Shown here one piece after another: positions 18,218-27,101 of a DNA stretch of 64,000 bases (positions are counted from its first letter, which is position 1; each line of letters starts with the position of its first letter). The notes under the pieces are model-generated. The model ran no database searches and was not told the DNA's origin. It was given only the letters and a program-made list of their open reading frames with translations. Origin of the DNA: Hyphomonadaceae bacterium. GTDB lineage: Bacteria; Pseudomonadota; Alphaproteobacteria; Caulobacterales; Hyphomonadaceae. The DNA is taken from contig JANSWU010000003.1 in the NCBI GenBank assembly GCA_024743315.1, positions 124,001-188,000 of the forward strand. Reading direction: 5' to 3'. A program made the position numbers and the translations under genes.

Positions 18218-19021
18218 ATGACAGATGTCCTCCTGATCGAAGAACGTGGCGATGTCGACTGGGTGACCATGAATCGGCCCGAAAGCCTTAACGCGCTCAA
18301 CCCAGAACTGGTCGAAGCCCTCGCGAGTTATTTTGAAGGGCTCTATCGTCGCCATGACCGGCGAGTGGTTGTCCTCAAAGGCGCTGGGCGCGGCTTTTGC
18401 TCCGGACTGGATTTGACCAGCGGCACCGCAGATCCGGACTGGGCCAAAACCGCGCCGCTGCAGGCTGGGATGGCGACGCAGCGACGGATTGGCGATATCT
18501 ACCGTGCCATGCGGCGCTGTCCGCAGCCGATCATTTCCTTGATCCAGGGCGCGGCAGCTGGCGGCGGTCTATCCTTGGCCCTGGCCTCCGACATCCGAAT
18601 TGCGGGTGCGAAAGCCAAACTCAATTGTGCCTATATTCGCATTGGGCTGACCGGCGCGGATATGGGCTCGAGCTATTTCCTACCGCGTATCGTCGGCCTG
18701 AGCATGGCCTCCGAACTTTTGCTGACAGGACGCTTCGTCCACGCTGAAGAGGCCTTGCGGATTGGATTGGTGTCACATCTCGTTGAAACTGATCAGCTCG
18801 ATCAAACCGCCGAAGGTCTGATCCAACACATGCTGCGGACCGCGCCGTTCAGCTTACGCCTGACCAAGGAAGCGCTCGGTTATGCGGTTGATGCACCCAG
18901 CCTTGACGCCGCGATGGCGATGGAAGACCGCCAGCAAATCCTGACCAGCCAGAGCCAGGATCACATAGAAGCGATGACCGCGTTCCTGCAAAAACGCGAT
19001 CCCGAATTTGGCGACAAATGA
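18218..19021 (+). CDS. Enoyl-CoA hydratase/isomerase family protein, catalytic Glu residues absent
   Basis: 267-residue crotonase-fold protein with the oxyanion-hole motifs FCSGLDL and GAAAGGGLSLALASD. The two catalytic glutamates of rat crotonase (Glu144 and Glu164) are not conserved: by alignment to their motifs they correspond to Ser119 and Tyr139. Asp148 in LTGADMGSS lies where some non-hydratase crotonases have an acid. So a classical hydratase reaction is doubtful; isomerase, hydrolase or lyase chemistry is possible. It starts 3 bases after the DctM stop, implying co-transcription with the TRAP genes. Confidence 0.85.
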   Translation: MTDVLLIEERGDVDWVTMNRPESLNALNPELVEALASYFEGLYRRHDRRVVVLKGAGRGFCSGLDLTSGTADPDWAKTAPLQAGMATQRRIGDIYRAMRRCPQPIISLIQGAAAGGGLSLALASDIRIAGAKAKLNCAYIRIGLTGADMGSSYFLPRIVGLSMASELLLTGRFVHAEEALRIGLVSHLVETDQLDQTAEGLIQHMLRTAPFSLRLTKEALGYAVDAPSLDAAMAMEDRQQILTSQSQDHIEAMTAFLQKRDPEFGDK

Positions 19022-19043
19022 AAAAGGCGCCGCAGCGCCCTTT
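19022..19043 (-). terminator. Bidirectional intrinsic terminator between crotonase gene and lemA
   Basis: GGCGC (19026–19030) pairs with GCGCC (19035–19039) around a four-base loop, extended by AAA/TTT pairs past one bulge. On the minus strand the stem is followed by five T, ideal for ending lemA; on the plus strand CTTTCC follows, a weaker end for the TRAP operon. Confidence 0.6.
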
Positions 19044-19068
19044 CCGAAAGTTTCAGTCTTGAGTTGGC

Positions 19069-19629
19069 TTAGAACTTCACCTCAGGTGGCGTGCTCATGG
19101 TCACCCGATCTTCGCCGAGGTCGAAGAATTCACGCGGTTCGAAATTGAAGCTGCCCGCGACCAACGAGCCGGGGAACTGCTCCCGCGCTGTATTATAGTC
19201 CTGAACCGCAGAGTTATAGAACCGGCGCGCCGCCGCGATCTTGTCTTCGATGACGGCCAATTCGTCCTGAAGGTCGAGGAAATTCTGATTGGCTTTCAAG
19301 TCTGGATAGGCTTCAGCGAGCGCAAACAGCCTGCCAAGGGCTTGCCCGAGCATGCCTTCCGCGGCGCCCATCTCACCCGGCGTATTCGCGCTCACAGCGC
19401 TTTGCCGGGCCTGAATGACTGCATCGAGCGTTTCTTTCTCGTGCGCGGCATAGCCTTTGACGGTTTCGACCAGGTTGGGGATCAGGTTCTGACGCTGTTT
19501 CAGCTGGACATCAATGTCCGCAAAAGCCTGATTACACCGTTGGCGCTTGGCTACGAGGCCATTGTAAATGCCGATGACGAAAACAGCGAGCAGGACGATC
19601 AGTCCCAGCACGACGAGAAGCGGCGTCAT
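19069..19629 (-). CDS. LemA family protein
   Basis: 186 residues. One N-terminal membrane helix (LLVVLGLIVLLAVFVIGIY) followed by a long helical domain with the LemA signature KRQRCNQAFADIDVQLKQR and LIPNLVETVKGYAAHEKETL. Predicted membrane-anchored helical bundle facing the periplasm; function is not established for the family. Many genomes place lemA beside a TPM-domain gene or htpX; neither is here, so this copy stands alone. GGGAG precedes the ATG. Confidence 0.9.
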   Translation of the reverse strand: MTPLLVVLGLIVLLAVFVIGIYNGLVAKRQRCNQAFADIDVQLKQRQNLIPNLVETVKGYAAHEKETLDAVIQARQSAVSANTPGEMGAAEGMLGQALGRLFALAEAYPDLKANQNFLDLQDELAVIEDKIAAARRFYNSAVQDYNTAREQFPGSLVAGSFNFEPREFFDLGEDRVTMSTPPEVKF

Positions 19630-19695
19630 TTCAGAAGTCTCCCTTTAATCCGATCCAGCTTATTAGCTAAGCGCGCTCGCGCGCCCGCGCAAGGC

Positions 19696-20373
19696 TCAAG
19701 CCTCGCAGAGCGCTTGTGCCCGCGCAAACACGGCCTCGAACATCTCGGTCGTCAAACGTCGCGTATTGGTGTTGTAGCGCGAGCAATGGTAGCTTGAGAG
19801 CAAGGTCAGACCGCCGAGCTTATACTCTGAACCGTGTCCAAACGGATAATCCTTGAGCTTCAGCCCGAGCGCGCGCACGGTTGAGTCATGACTGATTTTT
19901 CCCAGACATAACAAAACTCTAACATCTCCGAGCGCCGCTATGCGAGCTTTGAGAAATGGTCGACACTGATTGATTTCGGCGCCGATAGGTTTGTTTTGCG
20001 GCGGTACGCACCGGACAGCGTTGGTGATCATCGCCCCTTCCAAGCGCAAACCATCGTCAGGGCGTCGATCGTAAGTGCCTGAAGAAAATCCATATTTTTC
20101 CATCGTGGCGTAGAGTAAGTCGCCCGCCCAATCGCCTGTAAACGGACGCCCGGTTCGATTAGCGCCGGTCATTCCGGGTGCAAGTCCAATCACCAGAAGC
20201 CGCGCCGCCTCATCGCCGAAACTCGGCACCGCCCCGTTAAACCAGTCTGGTTCTTTCTTGCGCTGATCGAGAATGAACTGCCGCAAACGGGGACACAAAT
20301 CGCACTCTTTTGGCGCTTCAGGCGGGGCATTATTCGTCATAGTCATTTTCTTGCGGGTGGCGGTCTTGCTCAT
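19696..20373 (-). CDS. Family-5 uracil-DNA glycosylase (UdgB-like)
   Basis: 225 residues. Removes uracil (and in this family also hypoxanthine or other deaminated bases) from DNA. Seen: the active-site strand GLAPGMTGANRTGRPFTGD characteristic of UDGb, and the four Fe-S cysteines in CDLC (24, 27), NAVRC and NQC. The start is uncertain: the ATG at 20373 has AAGGAGG directly abutting it, which is too close for normal use, while ATGs at 20346 and 20340 are nested in the end of the NYN gene without a good site. The catalytic domain begins after all three. Confidence 0.88.
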   Translation of the reverse strand: MSKTATRKKMTMTNNAPPEAPKECDLCPRLRQFILDQRKKEPDWFNGAVPSFGDEAARLLVIGLAPGMTGANRTGRPFTGDWAGDLLYATMEKYGFSSGTYDRRPDDGLRLEGAMITNAVRCVPPQNKPIGAEINQCRPFLKARIAALGDVRVLLCLGKISHDSTVRALGLKLKDYPFGHGSEYKLGGLTLLSSYHCSRYNTNTRRLTTEMFEAVFARAQALCEA

Positions 20374-20908
20374 CCTCCTTGCGAGGCCGGGCGATCAGCT
20401 CGGCCATTTCGTCGAGATCGATGAAAGCATCGGCTTCTCTGCGCAATTCATCGGCAATGACTTGCGGTTGAGATTTCACCGAAGAAATGACGGTCACACG
20501 GACACCCTTTGCCTTGACCGCTTCGACCGCCCGCCGGAAATCCCCGTTTCCCGAAAACAGAACAAGATGATCGAGGCTCGGCGCCAGCTCGAGCATATCT
20601 GTCGCCATCTCAATATCCATGCTGCCGCGAAACCGGCGTCGTCCGTCCCGGTCAGTATATTCGCGCGCGTTTTTCACGATCGTGTTGAAGCCATTATAGG
20701 ATAACCAATCGACCAATGGCCGCACAGGATTGTGCTCGTCCGTTTCTGCAATCGTCGTGTAATAGTTTGCCCGCAAAAGCCGCCCGCGCTTGCGAAACTC
20801 CTGAATTAGCTTGCGAAAATCGATTTCCAGCCCCAGCCCGCGCGCGGCGGCGTAAAGGTTGGTTCCATCGATAAACAGGGCGAGTTTCTCGTCCTTGTAA
20901 AACGCCAT
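20330..20908 (-). CDS. NYN domain protein (LabA/DUF88), putative RNase with one acidic residue replaced
   Basis: 192 residues; PIN-like NYN fold expected to cut RNA with Mg2+. Conserved pieces: FIDGTNLY (Asp14), SMDIEMATDML (Asp98) and LVLFSGNGDFRRAVE. The last motif is usually SGDGDF or SGDSDF; here the first Asp is Asn121 while Asp123 is kept. The C-terminal 20 residues are charged and probably disordered. Its gene overlaps the UDG gene by up to 44 bases and is divergent from rpoZ, the usual alphaproteobacterial arrangement. Confidence 0.86.
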   Translation of the reverse strand: MAFYKDEKLALFIDGTNLYAAARGLGLEIDFRKLIQEFRKRGRLLRANYYTTIAETDEHNPVRPLVDWLSYNGFNTIVKNAREYTDRDGRRRFRGSMDIEMATDMLELAPSLDHLVLFSGNGDFRRAVEAVKAKGVRVTVISSVKSQPQVIADELRREADAFIDLDEMAELIARPRKEDEQDRHPQENDYDE

Positions 20909-20985
20909 TTTTAAATCCGAACGCTGAAATCATATTTGCAATGCTGGATTGAGTAATTGAGCCGTTTTTTCAATGCAAGTGCGGG

Positions 20986-21014
20986 TTGCGCTCGCCTGCT
21001 GCACTGCATATAAG
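20986..21014 (+). promoter_or_regulatory. Predicted sigma-70 promoter of rpoZ
   Basis: TTGCGC at 20986–20991 and TATAAG at 21009–21014 are separated by exactly 17 bases, and lie 22 bases before the rpoZ ATG. Spacing and hexamers fit the housekeeping sigma factor; the start of transcription would be near 21021. Confidence 0.5.
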
Positions 21015-21035
21015 GGCGGGCTACAGGAGATTTAT

Positions 21036-21386
21036 ATGGCCCGTGTGACCGTTGAAGACTGCGTCGACAAAGTTCCAAACCGTTTTGATCTGATCCTCTT
21101 AGCGGCTCAGCGTTCGCGCATGATTCGTGAAGGCTCGCCGATCACGGTAGATCGCGACAATGACAAGGATCCAGTCGTGTCTCTGCGCGAAATCGCGGAT
21201 GAATCGATCGATTTGAAAGTGGTCAAAGAGTCTCTGGTCGCGGACCTCCAGGAAGTTCGCCCGGGCGAGGAGGAAGAGCGCGAGGCAGATCGTCTGGCCC
21301 TTCAGTCTGGCCCAGCAGCCACCGAAGAAGACGTCATGCGCGCGTACCAGGCCGAACTGGAATCTGGCCGCGACGACCGAATGTAG
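21036..21386 (+). CDS. rpoZ: DNA-directed RNA polymerase omega subunit
   Basis: 116 residues. Small subunit that assists assembly of RNA polymerase and forms part of a ppGpp site in proteobacteria. The conserved core [20 protein letters not shown] and [10 protein letters not shown] is plain; the C-terminal half is acidic and variable. CAGGAG precedes the ATG at 21036; a longer reading from 20973 would run through the promoter. It lies 6 bases before rsh, linking the polymerase and the ppGpp enzyme in one transcript. Confidence 0.95.
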   Translation: MARVTVEDCVDKVPNRFDLILLAAQRSRMIREGSPITVDRDNDKDPVVSLREIADESIDLKVVKESLVADLQEVRPGEEEEREADRLALQSGPAATEEDVMRAYQAELESGRDDRM

Positions 21387-21392
21387 GTGTGA

Positions 21393-23642
21393 ATGGCAAT
21401 AGCGACCGTCAAAACCGAAGACCGGTCGCGCGCTTCAAAGCTGCCGCGCGGCACACGTGATGACGAGCCGTATCTAACCAAAGAAGAATTGGCGGGCATG
21501 GTGCTCGCTTATCAGCCAGACGCTGATCGGGCGCTCTTGCATAAGGCCTATGAATTTGCCCGCGAGAAGCATGGCGATCAATTGCGCCAATCGGGCGATC
21601 CATATTATTCACACCCGGTTCGCGTGGCGACCCTGCTCGCCTCGATCCGACTCGATCAGGCAACGATCATGGCGGGCTTGCTGCACGATACGGTCGAAGA
21701 CTGCGATGATGTTGATCTTGAGCAAATCGAGACCCTATTCGGCACCGATGTCGCTGAACTGGTCGACGGCGTCACCAAGCTCGGACAGCTCGAATATCAA
21801 AGCGAAGCGAGCAAACAGGCCGAAAACTTTCAAAAATTCATTCTCGCCACGGTCAACGATATCCGCGTCTTATTGGTGAAGCTGGCCGATCGCCTGCACA
21901 ATATGCGGACCCTGCACTTCAAAAAGAAAGAAGAGTCGCGCCACCGGGTCGCGCGCGAAACAATGGATCTCTATGCCCCGCTCGCGCGCCGGGTCGGTCT
22001 CCACTATGTCGCCTCCGAGATGGAAGACCTGTCTTTCAAACATCTGAATCCGGAAGCGCGCGGGCAAATCCTCAGCCAGCTTGAAACTCTGGAATCGAGA
22101 AACAAGGATGACCTTGAACGCATCCGCCTCGCCATCCGCCAGGTGATGGAGCGCGAAGGCATCGAATGCCGGATCAAGGGGCGTCGCAAAGAGCCTTATT
22201 CGATCTGGCGCAAGCTCGAGAAGAAATCGATTTCTTTTGAGGATGTTGCGGACATTTTCGGCTTTCGCGTGATCGTCAATTCAACGCCCGAATGTTACAG
22301 AGCGCTGGGCGCGTTTCATACCGAATGGGCCTGTTTGCCGGATCGGTTCCGGGATTTCATTTCTGTGCCCAAGCCTAATGGATATGCCTCTCTGCACACG
22401 ACGGTGCGGGCCAGTGGCAATCGCCTGGTGGAATTGCAGATCCGCACCGAAGAAATGGATGACACGGCCGAGCGCGGGGTCGCGGCGCACTGGACCTATA
22501 AGAATAGTGCCTATGGGTTCGACATTGATAGCTCACGCGCAGCGGGCCTCGATCCTTCTGCCAACCTGCGTGCCTTTGGTGAACTGCTGACGCATGGCGG
22601 CGATGCGAATGATTTTCTCGAACATGCGAAGATGGAAATGTACCGCACGCATGTGTTCGCGTTTACGCCGAACGGGCGTCTGGTGCTGCTGCCCGCTGGC
22701 TCGATGCCCCTCGATTTTGCTTATGCCGTTCATACCGCGATCGGCGACACCTGCGATGGTGCCAAGATCAATGGCGTGCCACGCAATATGCGTACACCGC
22801 TTCAAAACGGCGATGTCGTCGAGATCATACGCCGCGAGGATCCGCGCCCAATGCCGGGTTATGAGGCGCTTTGCGTCACCGGTCGCGCCCGCGCGGCCCA
22901 ACGCAAGCTCCGCCGCGAACTCGAAGCCCAGCAATTTGCCAATCTCGGGCGCAACATGCTCGAGCGGGCGATGCGACAGCATGAGATCGACCCGGTGGGA
23001 GTCGACATGCGCATGGTCTCGGAGCGCGCGGGCTTTGATGGTGTACAGGCCATGTTCGAAGCTTTGGGGCGCAGCCATGACGAAGTGGTGCGCATCCTCG
23101 ATGTCGCCTTCCCCGGCCTCGATGTTGTCGCCGATGCTGGAGAGCCGAAAGTCGTGCTTGATGATGATCATGTCTCAGGCATGATCGCTGGCGAGAACCT
23201 GACGCCCGGCGTGACATTGCATCTCGGCGAATGCTGCCATCCGATCCCGGGCGATCGGATTGTCGGCGTTCGGCAACCCGACAAAGGATTGGTCGTCCAC
23301 ACGATCTATTGCGGCAAAGTCGCGGAGTTTGATGATCGCCCGGAACTCTGGGTCGATTTGCAATGGACAGAGCTTGCCAAGTCGGGCGTGCGCGCGATTG
23401 GACGGATTTCAGTCAATGCTGCAGACAATAAGGGTGTTCTGGCACAGCAATGCAGCGTCGTCGCGCAAGCTGGCGGGAATATTACCGGCGTCTCGACGCA
23501 TGCGCGCGAGCCCGGCTTTATGGAGCTTGTCTTTGACATCGAAGTCGACGATCTACGCCATTTAGAGCAGATCAAAGCCGCCTTACGCGCTCTCGCTGTG
23601 GTCGAGCGGGTTGAGCGGCTCGAGGAGAGCGAATTTGAATAA
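21393..23642 (+). CDS. rsh: Bifunctional (p)ppGpp synthetase/hydrolase (Rsh, RelA/SpoT homologue)
   Basis: 749 residues, cytoplasmic. Domain order: HD hydrolase (about 45–200; [11 protein letters not shown] and LLHDTVEDC carry the metal ligands), synthetase (about 240–350; [16 protein letters not shown] and [12 protein letters not shown]), TGS (about 405–465; [17 protein letters not shown]), then helical/zinc-finger-like region and a C-terminal ACT domain ([14 protein letters not shown]). Intact hydrolase motifs and synthetase region suggest both activities, as for the single long Rsh of alphaproteobacteria. Follows rpoZ closely and overlaps the start of pyrE. Confidence 0.96.
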   Translation: MAIATVKTEDRSRASKLPRGTRDDEPYLTKEELAGMVLAYQPDADRALLHKAYEFAREKHGDQLRQSGDPYYSHPVRVATLLASIRLDQATIMAGLLHDTVEDCDDVDLEQIETLFGTDVAELVDGVTKLGQLEYQSEASKQAENFQKFILATVNDIRVLLVKLADRLHNMRTLHFKKKEESRHRVARETMDLYAPLARRVGLHYVASEMEDLSFKHLNPEARGQILSQLETLESRNKDDLERIRLAIRQVMEREGIECRIKGRRKEPYSIWRKLEKKSISFEDVADIFGFRVIVNSTPECYRALGAFHTEWACLPDRFRDFISVPKPNGYASLHTTVRASGNRLVELQIRTEEMDDTAERGVAAHWTYKNSAYGFDIDSSRAAGLDPSANLRAFGELLTHGGDANDFLEHAKMEMYRTHVFAFTPNGRLVLLPAGSMPLDFAYAVHTAIGDTCDGAKINGVPRNMRTPLQNGDVVEIIRREDPRPMPGYEALCVTGRARAAQRKLRRELEAQQFANLGRNMLERAMRQHEIDPVGVDMRMVSERAGFDGVQAMFEALGRSHDEVVRILDVAFPGLDVVADAGEPKVVLDDDHVSGMIAGENLTPGVTLHLGECCHPIPGDRIVGVRQPDKGLVVHTIYCGKVAEFDDRPELWVDLQWTELAKSGVRAIGRISVNAADNKGVLAQQCSVVAQAGGNITGVSTHAREPGFMELVFDIEVDDLRHLEQIKAALRALAVVERVERLEESEFE

Positions 23643-24216
23643 TGATCAGGTCCTGCAAGTCTTCCGTGATGCAGGCGCCCTTTTAGAAGGCCATTTTATC
23701 TTATCTTCCGGGCGCCGCAGTCCGGTGTTTTTGCAAAAGGCTTTAGTCTTCTCTCAGCCTGAACTCTCAGCAAAACTGTGCGCCGCGCTCGCCGAAAAGG
23801 TCAAAGCGAGGCTCGGCGAGATTGATGTCGTGGTTGGACCCGCCATGGGCGGTGTCATCCCGAGTTATGAGCTTGCCCGGCATCTGGGCTGCCGCGCCGT
23901 TTTCGTGGAACGCGTCGATGGCCAGTTCGAATTGCGCCGTAGTTTTGAGCTTGGCGAGAATGACCGCGTTCTGATCGCGGAAGACATTGTCACGACCGGA
24001 TTGTCTTTCCGAGAGACAGTCGATGCGTTGAACAAACTGCCTGGCACGGTCGTCGGCGGCTCCTGTATTATTGACCGTAGCGGCGGCGAGGCGGATGTCG
24101 GGTGTGAGCTGGTATCGCTCGCTGCGATCAAGTTCCCGGACTATGACCCGGAAGACCTTCCGCCGGAGCTAGCGGCGATTCCGGCCTATAAGCCCGGCAG
24201 CCGAGGCCTGAAATAG
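23635..24216 (+). CDS. pyrE: Orotate phosphoribosyltransferase, probable TTG start
   Basis: 193 residues. Joins orotate and PRPP to give OMP in pyrimidine synthesis. The PRPP-binding motif [14 protein letters not shown] and the upstream [17 protein letters not shown] are clear. No ATG is available in frame at the right place. TTG at 23635 has GAGGAG seven bases upstream and gives a normal N-terminus ([16 protein letters not shown]), so I prefer it to GTG at 23611. It overlaps the last eight bases of rsh. Confidence 0.93.
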   Translation: MNNDQVLQVFRDAGALLEGHFILSSGRRSPVFLQKALVFSQPELSAKLCAALAEKVKARLGEIDVVVGPAMGGVIPSYELARHLGCRAVFVERVDGQFELRRSFELGENDRVLIAEDIVTTGLSFRETVDALNKLPGTVVGGSCIIDRSGGEADVGCELVSLAAIKFPDYDPEDLPPELAAIPAYKPGSRGLK

Positions 24217-24960
24217 ATGACCAATCGTATTCGTCTCGGCGTCAATATCGACCATGTTGCCACCATTCGGAACGCTCGCGGCGGCGCCCACCCGGACATT
24301 GCTCGTGCAGCTCAGGTCGCAACTGAGGCCGGGGCTGACGGCATTACCTTTCATCTGCGGGAAGATCGCCGCCACATTATGGACCCCGATCTGCAAGCGA
24401 TCCGCGCGGCCACGCATCTTCCGATCAATATGGAAACCGCCGCGACCGATGAAATGCATGTCATCGCCATGGATTTCAAACCCGAGACGGTCATGTTCGT
24501 GCCCGAGAAGCGTCAGGAACGCACGACCGAAGGGGGCCTCAACGCAGCCCGCGAACACAACAAACTCGTGCCGATGATCCGGATGTTAAAAGATAATGGC
24601 AGCCGGGTATCGCTATTCATTGAGCCGGATCCGGTTCAGCTGATCGCTGCGCAACGCATGGGCGCGGACATAACTGAATTTCATACCGGTCGTTTCGTGG
24701 AGTTGACCCTGGCGGGAGAGAAGGAACTTGCCGCCGCCGAACTTGAACGCATTGCTGACTGCGCCAAACGGGCTATCGATCTCGGCATCGAACCGCAAGC
24801 TGGCCACGGCTTGACCTATGAGACGGTTCAACCCGTCGCCGCCATCCCGGAGCTCACGGAATTGAATATCGGGCATTTCCTCATCGGCGAGGCCGTCTTC
24901 GTTGGACTGGAAGCTTCCATCAAGCGGATGCGCGAACTGATGGATGAGGCCCGCGCATGA
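24217..24960 (+). CDS. pdxJ: Pyridoxine 5'-phosphate synthase
   Basis: 247 residues, TIM barrel. Condenses 1-deoxyxylulose 5-phosphate and 3-amino-2-oxopropyl phosphate in DXP-dependent vitamin B6 synthesis. N-terminal [20 protein letters not shown] and [12 protein letters not shown] are diagnostic, as is the C-terminal [15 protein letters not shown] phosphate-binding region. ATG follows the pyrE stop directly and the stop overlaps the acpS ATG by four bases. Confidence 0.97.
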   Translation: MTNRIRLGVNIDHVATIRNARGGAHPDIARAAQVATEAGADGITFHLREDRRHIMDPDLQAIRAATHLPINMETAATDEMHVIAMDFKPETVMFVPEKRQERTTEGGLNAAREHNKLVPMIRMLKDNGSRVSLFIEPDPVQLIAAQRMGADITEFHTGRFVELTLAGEKELAAAELERIADCAKRAIDLGIEPQAGHGLTYETVQPVAAIPELTELNIGHFLIGEAVFVGLEASIKRMRELMDEARA

Positions 24961-25358
24961 TTATCGGGATTGGCAACGATCTCTGTAATATTGAGCGCAT
25001 TCAAGGCTCGCTCGACCGCTTTGGCGAGCGGTTTGAAAAGCGGTGTTTTACCGAAGGCGAAATTGCCAAGGCGCGCCGTCGCCGCTTGACCGCCGAGACT
25101 TATGCCAAACGCTTCGCCGCCAAAGAAGCGTGCGCCAAAGCGCTGGGCACCGGTGTCCCGCGCCGCGGCGTGCATTGGAAGATGATGGAAGTGGTCAACC
25201 TGCCATCCGGCAAGCCGACATTGAAGCTGACCGAGGGTGCGGAAAAACGCCTTTTGGAGCTGACACCAGAAGGCCATATTGCGCATGTCCATTTGACGAT
25301 GACCGACGACCACCCTTGGGCGGAAGCGCAAGTGATTATCGAGGCGCTGCCGGCATGA
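24957..25358 (+). CDS. acpS: Holo-[acyl-carrier-protein] synthase
   Basis: 133 residues. Moves 4'-phosphopantetheine from CoA to acyl carrier protein. Metal/CoA-binding motifs are [12 protein letters not shown] (Asp8) and [14 protein letters not shown]. Overlaps pdxJ (ATGA) upstream and rnc (ATGA) downstream. In most alphaproteobacteria lepB sits between acpS and rnc; here it is absent. Confidence 0.95.
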   Translation: MIIGIGNDLCNIERIQGSLDRFGERFEKRCFTEGEIAKARRRRLTAETYAKRFAAKEACAKALGTGVPRRGVHWKMMEVVNLPSGKPTLKLTEGAEKRLLELTPEGHIAHVHLTMTDDHPWAEAQVIIEALPA

Positions 25359-26122
25359 AACGTCCATCCCGCCCGAAACGCACCCGCCATCGCGCCGCCG
25401 CCAAGTCGCGCAAGCGTCCCAGCTTGGCGCCGGATCAGCGCAAGACCCTGGAAAGCGCCATCGGATATCGCTTCAAGGATGAGGCGCAGTTGACCCAGGC
25501 CCTTACGCATCCGAGCCTGATTGATGAATATCATGGCCGGGTCGGCTTCTCCAATCAGCGTCTCGAATTCCTCGGCGATCGTGTGCTCGGTCTGATCATG
25601 GCTGAAATCTTGATCAATAAATACCCAAAGCATCGCGAGGGCTATCTCACCAAGCTGTTTCACAAATTGGTCTCTGGACCGACTTGCGCCACGGTGGGGG
25701 AACGCTTCAGTCTTCGAGATTATCTGTTCATGGACGCATCGATGCGATCCAATCAACAAAGCCAGTATGACAAGGCCGTCGCCGACGCCGTCGAAGCCTT
25801 GATCGCCGCCATTTACAATGATGGCGGGATTGATGCGGCCGAACGGTTCATCAAGAAATGCTGGGTGTTTGACGATCTCGAACAAGGCGATGCGGACCCT
25901 GATGAAAACCCGAAAACCAGATTGAGCGATTGGTGCGGGGCCAATCAAACCGCCTATGCGGTCTACGAGACGCTCAACACGAGCGGGCCGGACCATGCGC
26001 CCGTCTTTACAGTCAAAGCCTCTGTTGAAGGACGTGGCGAAGCGACGGCAAAAGGTGGTAACAAGTCGGAAGCTGAGCGCGCCGCCGCCAGCGCCCTTCT
26101 CGACCTCCTGGAAAAGACATGA
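25355..26122 (+). CDS. rnc: Ribonuclease III, divergent active-site motif
   Basis: 255 residues. Cuts double-stranded RNA in rRNA maturation and mRNA turnover. A basic N-terminal tail (1–25) precedes the RNase III domain (about 30–170), and a dsRNA-binding domain (about 185–255; [26 protein letters not shown]) ends the protein. The signature normally reading NERLEFLGD is NQRLEFLGD here (Gln68), while Glu71, Asp75 and the ADAVEAL Asp/Glu pair are kept. The loop before that pair lacks the usual G-G-R context. Start ATG 25355 overlaps acpS by four bases. Confidence 0.93.
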   Translation: MKRPSRPKRTRHRAAAKSRKRPSLAPDQRKTLESAIGYRFKDEAQLTQALTHPSLIDEYHGRVGFSNQRLEFLGDRVLGLIMAEILINKYPKHREGYLTKLFHKLVSGPTCATVGERFSLRDYLFMDASMRSNQQSQYDKAVADAVEALIAAIYNDGGIDAAERFIKKCWVFDDLEQGDADPDENPKTRLSDWCGANQTAYAVYETLNTSGPDHAPVFTVKASVEGRGEATAKGGNKSEAERAAASALLDLLEKT

Positions 26123-27090
26123 GCGATACAGACACCCCCCTGCCAACCGAGGCCGACATCACCCATGCCGGCTTTGCTGCCATCATTGGCGCTCCCAATG
26201 CCGGCAAGTCGACCCTGACCAATCACCTGGTCGGGACCAAAGTCGCCATCGTCACGCATAAGGTCCAGACGACACGCTTTCCCATTCGCGGCGTCGCCCA
26301 TCATGGATCCGCACAAATAGTCCTGGTCGACACGCCCGGGATATTCCGCGCCAAAAAGCGCCTTGACCGCGCCATGGTCAAAGCGGCCTGGTCAGGCGCC
26401 GAAGAGGCGGATGCCGTGGTTCATTTGATTGATGCTTCGGCGTGGGTCGCTGAACAAGCGGGCGAAGCCACGGGCGCGCAGAAACTATCGGTCGAGGATG
26501 ATCGCAGAGTCATGGAAACGCTCAAGGAAACCAGCCGAAAAGCCTACCTGGCGCTGAACAAGATTGACCTGTTTCCGCACGAGAAAGTCTTGCCGATTAT
26601 GGCTGAGCTGAATGAGGCCGGAGTCTATGAAGAGATCTTTATGATCTCTGCCCTGAATGGAGATGGCATCGCACCGCTTTTGACAAAGCTCGCCGAACGG
26701 ATGCCACAAGGCCCGGCTTTGTATCCACCAGATCAGACCGCAGACCTGCCTATGCGTCTCTTGGCTGCCGAGGTGACGCGCGAGAAATTGATGCTGCGAT
26801 TGCATCAGGAATTGCCTTACCAGCTCATGGTCGAAACCGAGAGCTGGGAACCGTTCGACAATGGGTCTATCCGCATCCGCCAGGCGGTGATCATCGCGCG
26901 TGAACAGCATAAGGGAATGGTACTCGGCAAAGGCGGAAGCGCGATCAAGGCCATTGGACAGGCAGCGCGTGAAGAGCTTACGGAGTTGCTCGGACAAAAG
27001 GTGCATCTTTTCCTGTTCGTCAAAGTCGATCCCAAATGGATGGAACGGCGCGAGGCCTATCAATCGGTCGGCCTGGAGTTTGATGCCTAG
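26119..27090 (+). CDS. era: GTPase Era
   Basis: 323 residues. Essential GTPase that binds the 3' end of 16S rRNA during 30S assembly. G1 GAPNAGKST, G3 DTPG (VLVDTPGIF), G4 NKID and G5-like SALNGDG are all present. The C-terminal KH domain shows IIAREQHKGMVLGKGGSAIKAIG split around the RNA-binding GxxG loop. ATG overlaps rnc by four bases; Era and RNase III act on the same rRNA pathway. Confidence 0.97.
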   Translation: MSDTDTPLPTEADITHAGFAAIIGAPNAGKSTLTNHLVGTKVAIVTHKVQTTRFPIRGVAHHGSAQIVLVDTPGIFRAKKRLDRAMVKAAWSGAEEADAVVHLIDASAWVAEQAGEATGAQKLSVEDDRRVMETLKETSRKAYLALNKIDLFPHEKVLPIMAELNEAGVYEEIFMISALNGDGIAPLLTKLAERMPQGPALYPPDQTADLPMRLLAAEVTREKLMLRLHQELPYQLMVETESWEPFDNGSIRIRQAVIIAREQHKGMVLGKGGSAIKAIGQAAREELTELLGQKVHLFLFVKVDPKWMERREAYQSVGLEFDA

Positions 27091-27101
27091 GGAGCGTCAA
27101 A

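Noticed and set aside
25100-26146. 348-codon minus-strand open frame opposite acpS and rnc
   Set aside because: Antisense shadow of two conserved genes with 4-base overlaps; no motif.
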